Shown piece after piece: positions 6,567 to 13,957 of a stretch of DNA of 64,000 nucleotides. Location: contig NZ_RYFG02000025.1 of assembly GCF_003994235.2 (NCBI RefSeq), positions 23,657 to 87,656 on the forward strand, read 5' to 3'. The translations under genes were made by a program, and so were the position numbers. Numbering within the stretch: the stretch's first letter is position 1; the number at the start of each line of letters is the position of its first letter. Origin of the DNA: Candidatus Methylobacter oryzae (GTDB taxonomy: Bacteria > Pseudomonadota > Gammaproteobacteria > Methylococcales > Methylomonadaceae). The notes beneath the pieces were generated by a model that did no database searches, was not told the origin of the DNA, and saw only the letters and a list, made by a program, of their open reading frames with translations.

Positions 6567-8804
6567 ATGACATTGAAGTCTAGAAAAGACGTTGATTTTA
6601 ATTCAGCAAAAGACCCATATGCTCAGCGCGAAGCTGAGAAATATGAGAACCCTATTCCCAGTCGCGAATTAATTCTGCAATTAATCGAACATACTGGCAA
6701 ACCTTTGCGCCGCGAAGAAATCGCAGAAGCATTTTCCCTTGAAACCGAAGACCAACTGGAAGCCTTACGCCGCCGTCTGCGAGCTATGGAAAGAGACGGC
6801 CAATTACTGTTCAATCGGGGCAAGAGATATTGCCTAGTTAACAATGAGGACTTAATTGCCGGCCGCATTATCGGTCATGCCGATGGTTTCGGTTTCCTTA
6901 AGCCGGACAATGGTTCGGACGATTTGTTCTTATCGCCGCGGGAAATGAATCCGCTGCTGCATAATGACCGTGCCCTGGTCCGTATTGCCGGAATCGATAG
7001 AAAAGGCCGAAGAGAAGGGGCGGTTGTTGAAATTCTACAGAGAAATACTCATCAGGTTGTTGGGCGGCTCTATAAGGAAGACGGCTTTACTTACGTTGTT
7101 CCGGATAACAAAAATATAGCGCAAACCATACTGATTGAAAAAGGCGGCGCAGGCAAGGCAAAAAAAGGACAGATTGTTGTTGCGGAAATTGTTGAACAAC
7201 CGACTAAGCTTCATCAGCCTATTGGCCGCATCATTGAAGTCATGGGTGAGCACATGGCGCCGGGAATGGAAATCGAAATGGCGATTCGTTCCTATGAGCT
7301 GCCTAATCAATGGTCCGATGCGCTTCTGGACGAAATAAAACCGCTTAAAAACGAGGTGCCCGAGTCGGCAAAAGAAAATCGGACCGATTTACGGGGCATT
7401 CCGCTAGTCACTATTGACAGCGAAGATGCTCGCGATTTTGACGATGCCGTTTATTGCCAGAAGACGCCAAAAGGCTGGAAGTTGCTGGTTGCGATTGCCG
7501 ATGTTTCGCATTACGTGCAGATTAATTCGGAATTGGACAAAGAAGCGCAAAAGCGCAGTACGTCCGTCTATTTTCCGGAGCGGGTCATACCGATGTTGCC
7601 GGAAATCTTGTCTAATGGCCTGTGTTCGCTTAATCCTAATGTAGACCGTTTATGCATGGTGTGCGAGCTGCTTATTAACGAGCAGGGACGCGTGATACGG
7701 TCGCGTTTTTTCGATGCGGTGATGAGCTCCCATGCCAGGCTGACGTACACCGAAGTTGCTAAAATGCTGGTTGATGGAGATAAGGGATTAGCCAAAAAAT
7801 ATAAAGCATTGATGCCGCATTTACAGGAGCTGTACGCGCTTTACAAGGTTATGCGAGTGAGTCGTGAACAGCGCGGCGCGATGGATTTCGATACCCAGGA
7901 AACCCGAATCATTTTCGGACCGGAGCGTAAAATTGAAAAGATTGTTCCGGTGGTGCGTAACGACGCGCACAAGTTGATTGAAGAGTTCATGATTACCGCG
8001 AACATGGCGGCGGCACGTTTTTTAAACAACAAAAAAATGCCCAAGCTACTGCGAATACACGACGGTCCCAGCGCCGACAAGCTGCTTAGCCTGAAAACCT
8101 TTCTTGGTGAGCTGGGTTTGAGCTTAGGCGGAGGCGCTAAACCGACGCCGCTTGATTACATGCATTTGATCGATTCGATTAAAGACAGGCCCGACGCTCA
8201 TTTGATCCAGACCGTGTTGTTGCGTTCTATGTCGCAAGCTGTCTACAGTCCTGAGTTAAAAGGCCATTTCGGTCTGGCGTTGGAAGCTTACGCGCACTTT
8301 ACTTCCCCTATCCGGCGTTATCCCGATTTACTGGTTCACCGTGCGATCAGGCATTGCTTACAGGGTAAGACGGCGGAAAGCTTTTTCTATGGACTCCCTG
8401 AGATGGTGGTTTTGGGTGAACAATGTTCCGCCAATGAGCGGCGCGCCGACGATGCCACCAGAGACGTAGTCAGCTGGCTCAAATGCGAATATATGACGGA
8501 TAAGGTCGGAGAGGAATTCCCTGGCATTATTTCAGCGGTTACGTCATTCGGTTTTTTTGTTGAATTGGCGGATATTTATGTCGAAGGCTTGGTTCATGTC
8601 ACCAACCTTGCGCAAGACTATTTTCATTTTGATGCGACCAGTCATCAATTGAGAGGCGAGCGTACCGGCATTAATTACCGTCTGGGCGATAGCGTCAACG
8701 TCAGGGTCGTCCGTGTCGACCTGGACGAAAAGAAGATCGACTTTGAACTGGCGAAAAAACAGGCCGCTATGAAAAAATCTAAAAAGAGACGCCGTAAAAA
8801 ATGA
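6567..8804 (+). CDS. rnr: Ribonuclease R
   Basis: RNase R is a processive 3'-5' exoribonuclease that degrades structured RNA, rRNA and trans-translation substrates. In order the sequence shows an N-terminal winged helix (about 25-90, LILQLIEHTGKPLRREEIAEAF), cold-shock domains (90-260) and the RNB catalytic domain. The RNB domain carries the acidic cluster DSEDARDFDDAV near residue 285. A C-terminal S1 domain (about 640-725, GEEFPGIISAVTSFGFFVEL) and a short Lys/Arg-rich tail follow. At 745 residues it is slightly shorter than E. coli RNase R (813) because of a shorter basic tail. The ATG at 6567 has only a poor ribosome site. It overlaps rlmB by four bases, a conserved rnr-rlmB pairing. Confidence 0.95.
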   Translation: MTLKSRKDVDFNSAKDPYAQREAEKYENPIPSRELILQLIEHTGKPLRREEIAEAFSLETEDQLEALRRRLRAMERDGQLLFNRGKRYCLVNNEDLIAGRIIGHADGFGFLKPDNGSDDLFLSPREMNPLLHNDRALVRIAGIDRKGRREGAVVEILQRNTHQVVGRLYKEDGFTYVVPDNKNIAQTILIEKGGAGKAKKGQIVVAEIVEQPTKLHQPIGRIIEVMGEHMAPGMEIEMAIRSYELPNQWSDALLDEIKPLKNEVPESAKENRTDLRGIPLVTIDSEDARDFDDAVYCQKTPKGWKLLVAIADVSHYVQINSELDKEAQKRSTSVYFPERVIPMLPEILSNGLCSLNPNVDRLCMVCELLINEQGRVIRSRFFDAVMSSHARLTYTEVAKMLVDGDKGLAKKYKALMPHLQELYALYKVMRVSREQRGAMDFDTQETRIIFGPERKIEKIVPVVRNDAHKLIEEFMITANMAAARFLNNKKMPKLLRIHDGPSADKLLSLKTFLGELGLSLGGGAKPTPLDYMHLIDSIKDRPDAHLIQTVLLRSMSQAVYSPELKGHFGLALEAYAHFTSPIRRYPDLLVHRAIRHCLQGKTAESFFYGLPEMVVLGEQCSANERRADDATRDVVSWLKCEYMTDKVGEEFPGIISAVTSFGFFVELADIYVEGLVHVTNLAQDYFHFDATSHQLRGERTGINYRLGDSVNVRVVRVDLDEKKIDFELAKKQAAMKKSKKRRRKK

Positions 8805-9547
8805 AGTTAAGTAAGATATATGGGATACATTCGGTACAGTCGGCTTTAGATTATTCCCCTAAAAAAATCCATAAAGCCTGGACTGACAGCCAAAGACAAG
8901 ACAAGCGTTTAACTCAGCTGGTCGAAGATTTATTGGATTTGGGCATCGAACCCGAAAAAACCGACAGGAAAAAATTGGACCGGTTTGCGGAAGGGAATAA
9001 TCACCAAGGTATTGTTATCGAAGTGGAGATGCCTGAGGAATTATCGGAAAGCGACTTAAAAGACGCTATAGCAACGCTGCCGGGTATGCCGTTATTCCTG
9101 GTATTGGATAATGTCCAAGATCCGCATAATTTTGGTGCCTGCCTTAGAACCGCCGATGCTACCGGCGTGGATGGCGTGATTGTCACCAAAGACAATGCCA
9201 CAGGAATTACCCCGACCGTCTGCAAAGTGGCTAGCGGCGCTGCCGAAACAGTGCCGGTTTATCAGGTAACCAATTTGTCCCGGACTTTGCGCTGGCTTAA
9301 GGACCAAGGTATCTGGGTCATGGGTGCGGCGGGCGAAGCAACGCAGACGGCCTATCAAACCGATTTTACGATGCCGCTGGCTTTAGTGGTCGGCGCGGAG
9401 GGTAAAGGTTTAAGACGGCTGACTAGAGAGCAATGCGATATATTGGTTAAGTTACCGATGCAGGGACGGGTGGAAAGTCTTAATTTGTCGGTTGCTACCG
9501 GCGTGCTGCTTTATGAAACCGTGCGGCAGCGCTTGCTGACTGCTTGA
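8801..9547 (+). CDS. rlmB: 23S rRNA 2'-O-methyltransferase (Gm2251)
   Basis: RlmB is a SpoU-family SAM-dependent methyltransferase acting on G2251 of 23S rRNA. An N-terminal substrate-binding domain (KIYGIHSVQSALDY..) precedes the knotted SPOUT domain. The three SpoU motifs are clear: VQDPHNFGACLRTADATG (about 106-123), GAEGKGLRRL near 200, and LPMQGRVESLNLSVATGVLLYE near 220. The 248-residue length is usual. Its ATG overlaps the end of rnr (ATGA), which indicates translational coupling. The cytochrome c maturation genes begin immediately downstream, so read-through from rnr is possible. Confidence 0.95.
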   Translation: MKLSKIYGIHSVQSALDYSPKKIHKAWTDSQRQDKRLTQLVEDLLDLGIEPEKTDRKKLDRFAEGNNHQGIVIEVEMPEELSESDLKDAIATLPGMPLFLVLDNVQDPHNFGACLRTADATGVDGVIVTKDNATGITPTVCKVASGAAETVPVYQVTNLSRTLRWLKDQGIWVMGAAGEATQTAYQTDFTMPLALVVGAEGKGLRRLTREQCDILVKLPMQGRVESLNLSVATGVLLYETVRQRLLTA

Positions 9548-9564
9548 TTGGTACTTTGAAGGCA

Positions 9565-10188
9565 ATGCAAACAAAATCGACACATTCCTTTGAAGGGGCT
9601 GGTTTAAGCTGTATACGCGACGACCGGGTGCTGTTTGAACAGCTGGCTTTCGAGCTGCTTTCCGGGCAGGTTCTATTGTTGGAAGGCAAAAACGGCAGCG
9701 GCAAAACGTCGTTATTGCGCATTCTGTGCGGATTTCGGGAGCCCGATGCCGGTGCGATTCGCTGGTGTGGCGACGCGATAAAAGACAGTTCGTTTTATGC
9801 GCAAATGGCTTATGTCGGCCACTTGGACGGCATTAAAAAAGAATTGACCGTGCTGGAAAATTTAAAAATGTCGCTGGCTTTAAACAGCCCCGGTCGCTAT
9901 TCGATCGATCAGGCTTTATCCAAGGTTCATCTGTCCGGCTATGATGACGTTCTCGTTCAGGCCTTATCGGCCGGCCAGAAAAGACGGCTGTCTTTAGCCA
10001 GATTGTTGATTACCGAAAATGTGTTGTGGATTCTGGATGAGCCTTTTACCTCATTAGATAGGCAGGGCATTGCGTTAATCGAAACTTTAATGATCGAACA
10101 TTGCGCCAACGGCGGAATGATCGTGCTGACTTCCCATCATGACATCGCCTTGCATAATGTCGATGTCTTGACCATTAATCTATCCTGA
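9565..10188 (+). CDS. ccmA: Heme exporter ATP-binding protein CcmA
   Basis: CcmA is the ABC ATPase of the CcmABCD complex, which releases holo-CcmE during cytochrome c maturation. Walker A is GKNGSGKTS, the ABC signature is LSAGQKRRLSLARLL, Walker B is LWILDEPF and the switch His is in LTSHHD. The frame is open from a TTG at 9544, touching the rlmB stop. The ATG at 9565 (207 aa) is chosen, since the ABC core begins soon after, though GAAGG is only two bases upstream. The stop overlaps the ATG of ccmB. It is the first gene of a maturation cluster reaching to 18177. Confidence 0.92.
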   Translation: MQTKSTHSFEGAGLSCIRDDRVLFEQLAFELLSGQVLLLEGKNGSGKTSLLRILCGFREPDAGAIRWCGDAIKDSSFYAQMAYVGHLDGIKKELTVLENLKMSLALNSPGRYSIDQALSKVHLSGYDDVLVQALSAGQKRRLSLARLLITENVLWILDEPFTSLDRQGIALIETLMIEHCANGGMIVLTSHHDIALHNVDVLTINLS

Positions 10189-10862
10189 TGTCTTTATCTC
10201 GCGCATTTTTCGCCGTTATTCGGCGCGATTTGGTTTTGGCTCTGCGGCGCCGTTCGGAGATAGCCAATCCGCTGTTGTTTTTTATCCTGGTGATAACGCT
10301 GTTTCCGTTAGGCATCGGTGCGCAACCGCATTTATTGCAGGCCATTGCGCCCGGTATTATCTGGGTTTCCGCGTTGCTGGCCGCGATGTTGTCGCTGGAC
10401 AGCTTGTTTCGTTCCGATTTTGACGACGGTTCGATAGAACAGATCCTGTTAAGTCCTCATCCAACCACGGTTTTGGTGTTGGCTAAAATTATCGCCCATT
10501 GGTTGGTGACCGGCTTGCCGTTGTTGATTGTCGCTCCGTTGCTGGCGGTTTTTTTAGGCATGCCCAATCATGCGTTGGGGATCTTGCTGCTGACTCTATT
10601 ATTGGGAACGCCGGTATTGAGTTTAATCGGTGCGATTGGGGTCGCACTCACTGTAGGATTGCGCCGGGGCGGCATGATCCTATCGCTGCTGGTTTTACCG
10701 TTGTATGTGCCGGTGCTGATTTTTGCCGGCAATGCGGTGCAAATGGCGAGCGGCGGATTGCCCGTCGATGCGCAAATCAATATTTTGATTTCCATTTTAT
10801 TGATGGCTTTGGTGTTAGCGCCTTTGCCGGTAGCCGCGGCATTAAAAATGAGTATAAATTGA
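10188..10862 (+). CDS. ccmB: Heme exporter permease CcmB
   Basis: A 224-residue polytopic inner-membrane protein that partners CcmA. Six hydrophobic segments are visible, with family features such as FAVIRRDLVLALRRRSEIANPLLFF at the start and LDSLFRSDFDDGSIEQILLSP in the first cytoplasmic region. The sequence ends in a helical segment before a short KMSIN tail. It shares one base with the ccmA stop, so the pair is translationally coupled. In most bacteria ccmC follows directly. Here a foreign 0.97 kb interval carrying a diiron-type gene separates them. Confidence 0.93.
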   Translation: MSLSRAFFAVIRRDLVLALRRRSEIANPLLFFILVITLFPLGIGAQPHLLQAIAPGIIWVSALLAAMLSLDSLFRSDFDDGSIEQILLSPHPTTVLVLAKIIAHWLVTGLPLLIVAPLLAVFLGMPNHALGILLLTLLLGTPVLSLIGAIGVALTVGLRRGGMILSLLVLPLYVPVLIFAGNAVQMASGGLPVDAQINILISILLMALVLAPLPVAAALKMSIN

Positions 10863-10906
10863 TAATATCTCGTAGAATAATCGGCCCTATTGTCGACATG
10901 GAGTAA

Positions 10907-11806
10907 ATGATTATGGCCTCAGCTAGATATTTGTCTGTTTTTGCCCCCGCTACTCCTCAACAAAGAAAAGAAAATTTCGATGATTACTGGGAGTTCTCCC
11001 AACAGCATGGTGGAGAATTGTTCGAAGACGACAAGGATTTATCTAAAAAGCGCGAGCGGCTGAGATATTTTCAGGATAACCCGGTTACATTGCGTAAGCC
11101 CTTAATCGATCCCGAAGCTTTTTACCGTAATTACATCGAGATGCAAGATGACCCAGAGTCATTGGACCGAATGACTCTGATGCTGACCGGCATCTACAAA
11201 TTTGCACGGCATGAATGGGTAGGCATTAAAGGCGCTTGGGATGCGGTACCCGATATGGCTCATTCGCATACCGTCGAAGATAAAATCAGCCGCGTGCATT
11301 TGGCCGAAGAATTTTGCCATGTGCGGCTGTTCGATGAAATGCTACGCACTTGCGGTTTAAATAAAGTCGAATGGGTTCCGTTAGGACCGGTTAAGGAAAA
11401 AATTTACGAACAGTTCCCTAAACTCCCCGGCGTTTTAATGGATACGCCTGCTTTCGTCACCGAGCTGATGGGAGTGACTTTTTATTGTCATTTACACAGC
11501 CTGTTCGATGATGTGTTGGCCGACGAGCCGGAAGTGCGCGACCGTTTAAAAGAGTTGCTGGATGAGATCACCATTGATGAAGTGGCGCATGTCGGACAGC
11601 GCAGGAACTTTGTCGGCCCTATAGGCATCAAAGTTTCAAAATGGCTGGTTAAGCCTTTTTATACGATGTTTTTTAGCGACATTCCTGAAGTCGGACAATT
11701 GTTTGACGTTGAGCAGATGATTAAAGACGGCATTGCTTTTGATTTTAATGAATTGCCTGAATATATGATTGAACGCAGTTGGATTCCTTCCTACTGCAAA
11801 GCCTAA
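10907..11806 (+). CDS. Predicted ferritin-like diiron protein of unknown function
   Basis: This 299-residue soluble protein is not assigned to a named enzyme. Its helical core shows the full carboxylate diiron pattern: Glu103 (RHEW), Glu135-x-x-His138 (EEFCH), Glu186 (VTELMG) and Glu225-x-x-His228 (DEVAH). This is the E / ExxH / E / ExxH order of ferritin-like oxygenases, oxidases and desaturase-like proteins. No signal peptide or membrane helix is seen. The ATG at 10907 follows GGAG; an ATG two codons later is an alternative. It lies between ccmB (44 bases upstream) and ccmC (28 bases downstream), on the same strand, where other bacteria have nothing. A role in heme or iron redox chemistry of cytochrome c maturation is a guess; an unrelated oxygenase inserted here is equally possible. 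Confidence 0.7.
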   Translation: MIMASARYLSVFAPATPQQRKENFDDYWEFSQQHGGELFEDDKDLSKKRERLRYFQDNPVTLRKPLIDPEAFYRNYIEMQDDPESLDRMTLMLTGIYKFARHEWVGIKGAWDAVPDMAHSHTVEDKISRVHLAEEFCHVRLFDEMLRTCGLNKVEWVPLGPVKEKIYEQFPKLPGVLMDTPAFVTELMGVTFYCHLHSLFDDVLADEPEVRDRLKELLDEITIDEVAHVGQRRNFVGPIGIKVSKWLVKPFYTMFFSDIPEVGQLFDVEQMIKDGIAFDFNELPEYMIERSWIPSYCKA

Positions 11807-11834
11807 AATAGACTTTCCTTGTACCTTACTTACT

Positions 11835-12596
11835 ATGTTTTTAATTCCTGATCCTGTAGTTCGGTTCTTTCACCGCATGGCGTCCCCGCCGCATTTTTAT
11901 GCGTTTACACAACGTCTAATGCCGTGGCTGGTGGTTATTTTCCTGCTGTTAACTGCTGCCGGTTTATACGGCGGCCTCTATTTGGCGCCAGCCGATTATC
12001 AACAGGGTGATAGTTATCGCATTATTTATATTCATGTGCCGAGCGCTTGGATGTCGCTATTCATTTATATGGTCATGGCGGTTGCAGGCGGAATCGGCTT
12101 GGTTTGGCGCATCAAACTGGCGGAAATCGTTGCGATCAGCAGCGCGCCGGTCGGCGCCAGTTTTACGTTTATCGCGTTGGTGACAGGCTCGTTGTGGGGC
12201 AAACCGATGTGGGGTACTTGGTGGGTTTGGGATGCGCGATTAACGTCCGAATTGATATTGCTGTTTTTATATCTCGGCGTAATCGGGCTTTACGGTGCGA
12301 TAGACGACAAGCGCACCGCGTCCAGGGCCGTAGCTATTTTAGCGTTGGTCGGCGTGGTCAATATTCCTATCATCCATTATTCGGTCGAATGGTGGAACAC
12401 CTTGCATCAAGGGCCGACAGTCACAAAAATGGATAAACCGTCGATCCATGTCAGCATGCTGATACCGCTGTTACTGATGGCGATAGCGTTTAAATTTTAT
12501 TACCTGATCGCAATGTTGCAGCGGGCGCGCACCGAATTGTTGCTGCGCGAACGCAATGCGCAATGGGTTAAAAATATGATTTCGGAATCCAAATAA
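11835..12596 (+). CDS. ccmC: Heme exporter / heme handling protein CcmC
   Basis: CcmC presents heme to CcmE at the outer face of the inner membrane. The protein (253 aa) has about six membrane helices and the conserved tryptophan-rich loop MWGTWWVWDARLTSE, flanked by heme-ligand histidines (IHVPSAW and IHYSVEWWNTLHQG). The frame is open further upstream to 11769, inside the preceding gene, but the ATG at 11835 gives the normal N-terminus with a short cytoplasmic head. Its stop overlaps the ATG of ccmD. Confidence 0.94.
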   Translation: MFLIPDPVVRFFHRMASPPHFYAFTQRLMPWLVVIFLLLTAAGLYGGLYLAPADYQQGDSYRIIYIHVPSAWMSLFIYMVMAVAGGIGLVWRIKLAEIVAISSAPVGASFTFIALVTGSLWGKPMWGTWWVWDARLTSELILLFLYLGVIGLYGAIDDKRTASRAVAILALVGVVNIPIIHYSVEWWNTLHQGPTVTKMDKPSIHVSMLIPLLLMAIAFKFYYLIAMLQRARTELLLRERNAQWVKNMISESK

Positions 12597-12754
12597 TGAC
12601 AATGCAAGAATTCTTCGCGATGGGCGGCTACGCCTTTTATGTCTGGACCTCTTACGGCCTGACCTTAATTGTGCTGCTTGCCAATATTATTATTCCCGTC
12701 TTGCAACGCAGGCAGCTTCTACGTTCTTTGACACTCAAGCAAAAACGGCAGTAA
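12596..12754 (+). CDS. ccmD: Heme exporter protein CcmD
   Basis: A 52-residue single-pass membrane peptide. It opens with MTMQEFFAMGGYAFYVW, continues in a hydrophobic helix (GLTLIVLLANIIIPVL) and ends in a basic Arg/Lys-rich cytoplasmic tail, the usual CcmD layout. It stabilises the CcmABC-CcmE complex and helps release holo-CcmE. Its ATG overlaps the ccmC stop by one base. It ends three bases before ccmE, fully in the conserved ccmC-D-E order, which supports the assignment despite the short length. Confidence 0.9.
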   Translation: MTMQEFFAMGGYAFYVWTSYGLTLIVLLANIIIPVLQRRQLLRSLTLKQKRQ

Positions 12755-12757
12755 ATC

Positions 12758-13198
12758 ATGAAACCAGCCAGAAAACAGAGATTGATATTGATCGGCTTAA
12801 TGGTGCTCGGCGCTGCTCTAGCCACCGGGTTCGCGCTTAAGTCGTTCAATGAAAATTTGATGTACTTTTTTTCCACGACCGATGTCGTGGAAGGTAAGGC
12901 GCCGAAAGACGCATTGTTCCGCTTGGGCGGCATGGTCATTAAAGGTTCCGTGGAAAGGCCGAATGACGGCATGATGGTGCGCTTCAAGCTAACCGATTTC
13001 AGCAAGGACGTAACGGTTGAGTATACAGGTATCCTGCCCGACCTGTTCAGGGAAGGCCAAGGCATCGTTGCGCACGGCAAGTTGAATGAACAGGGCGTTT
13101 TTATTGCCGAAGAAGTGCTGGCCAAGCATGATGAAAATTACATGCCGCCGGAAGTAAAGGGCAGTTTGAAGAAACAGCCGCCAGTTGCAGGACAGTAA
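12758..13198 (+). CDS. ccmE: Cytochrome c-type biogenesis heme chaperone CcmE
   Basis: CcmE binds heme covalently in the periplasm and hands it to CcmF/H. An N-terminal membrane anchor (about 8-28) precedes an OB-fold beta barrel. The heme-binding His124 is in LAKHDENY, with Tyr128 giving the HxxxY motif. A Pro/Lys tail follows. At 146 residues it is of typical length. Next in a canonical cluster would be ccmF, but two small DUF genes intervene here. Confidence 0.95.
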   Translation: MKPARKQRLILIGLMVLGAALATGFALKSFNENLMYFFSTTDVVEGKAPKDALFRLGGMVIKGSVERPNDGMMVRFKLTDFSKDVTVEYTGILPDLFREGQGIVAHGKLNEQGVFIAEEVLAKHDENYMPPEVKGSLKKQPPVAGQ

Positions 13199-13215
13199 TA
13201 AACAGAGAAAACTTC

Positions 13216-13476
13216 ATGCCGGAAATAAGCAGGTTTCTTGGGATTGTAATTTACATGTATTTCAATGAGCATAATCCGCCTTACTTTCATGCTGAATACA
13301 ATGAATTTAAAGCTTCAATCTCTATCGAAAACTTAGGGTTGATTGAAGGAAAACTGCCGCCGAGAGCAATGAGTCTGGTCGTTGAATGGGCTCAAGAGCA
13401 TCAAGCAGATTTACTGGACAACTGGAAGAGTATTAAGGAAACAGGAAATTACCATAAAATTGAGCCATTAGTATAA
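13216..13476 (+). CDS. DUF4160 domain protein
   Basis: An 86-residue protein matching the small DUF4160 family. It opens with PEISRFLGIVIYMYFNEHNPPYFHAEY and ends with a helix containing RAMSLVVEWAQEHQADLLDNW. The family has no established biochemical role, and its members usually occur immediately upstream of a DUF2442 gene, as here. Such pairs are often suspected to be toxin-antitoxin-like or mobile, but that is unproven. It sits 17 bases after ccmE. The base composition (about 42% GC) is lower than the surrounding ccm genes, consistent with later insertion. Confidence 0.8.
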   Translation: MPEISRFLGIVIYMYFNEHNPPYFHAEYNEFKASISIENLGLIEGKLPPRAMSLVVEWAQEHQADLLDNWKSIKETGNYHKIEPLV

Positions 13477-13489
13477 AGAGGTTTGAACC

Positions 13490-13777
13490 ATGTTAGCTGT
13501 AAATGAAGCGCGGTATTCCGGTAATTACTGTCTTAACGTCACGTTTAATAATGGTAGAAAAGGCATAGCAAACTTAAAAGAAACGGTGTTTCACGACCCA
13601 AGGCCGATTTTTTCTGCGTTAAAAGACGAATCTAATTTCAAGGATTTCAAGGTGGAACATAGCACCGTTGTTTGGTCTAATGAGTTAGATTTGGCTTCCG
13701 AATATCTATTCTATCTTGCTTTTAAAGATGACCCTGATTTACAAGAGCAGTTTAAGCAATGGGGGGATCTTGATTAA
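13490..13777 (+). CDS. DUF2442 domain protein
   Basis: A 95-residue protein of the DUF2442 type, with a beta-rich N-terminal half (NYCLNVTFNNGRKGIANL) and WSNELDLASEYLFYL near the C-terminus. It follows the DUF4160 gene by 13 bases with an AGAGG ribosome site at 13475-13479, so the two are coexpressed. Function is unknown; one partner may regulate or neutralise the other. The pair interrupts the ccmE-ccmF junction. A further 180 bases without a gene separate it from ccmF, and the composition is AT-rich, as for its partner. Confidence 0.8.
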   Translation: MLAVNEARYSGNYCLNVTFNNGRKGIANLKETVFHDPRPIFSALKDESNFKDFKVEHSTVVWSNELDLASEYLFYLAFKDDPDLQEQFKQWGDLD

Positions 13778-13957
13778 CGTTATGCTCCACGACTGTACGG
13801 CTATTTGACGCTTCATCTTGAAGAAAAGCTCGAAAGAAACGAAAAATATGACCTAAAGCAAAGTATCTTTTTGAAAATTATCATGCTTTTTTGTGAACTT
13901 ACTGATGAATTTAAATAGACTAATAACGCATCAAAATAATTGCATAGGCCAATGCTC

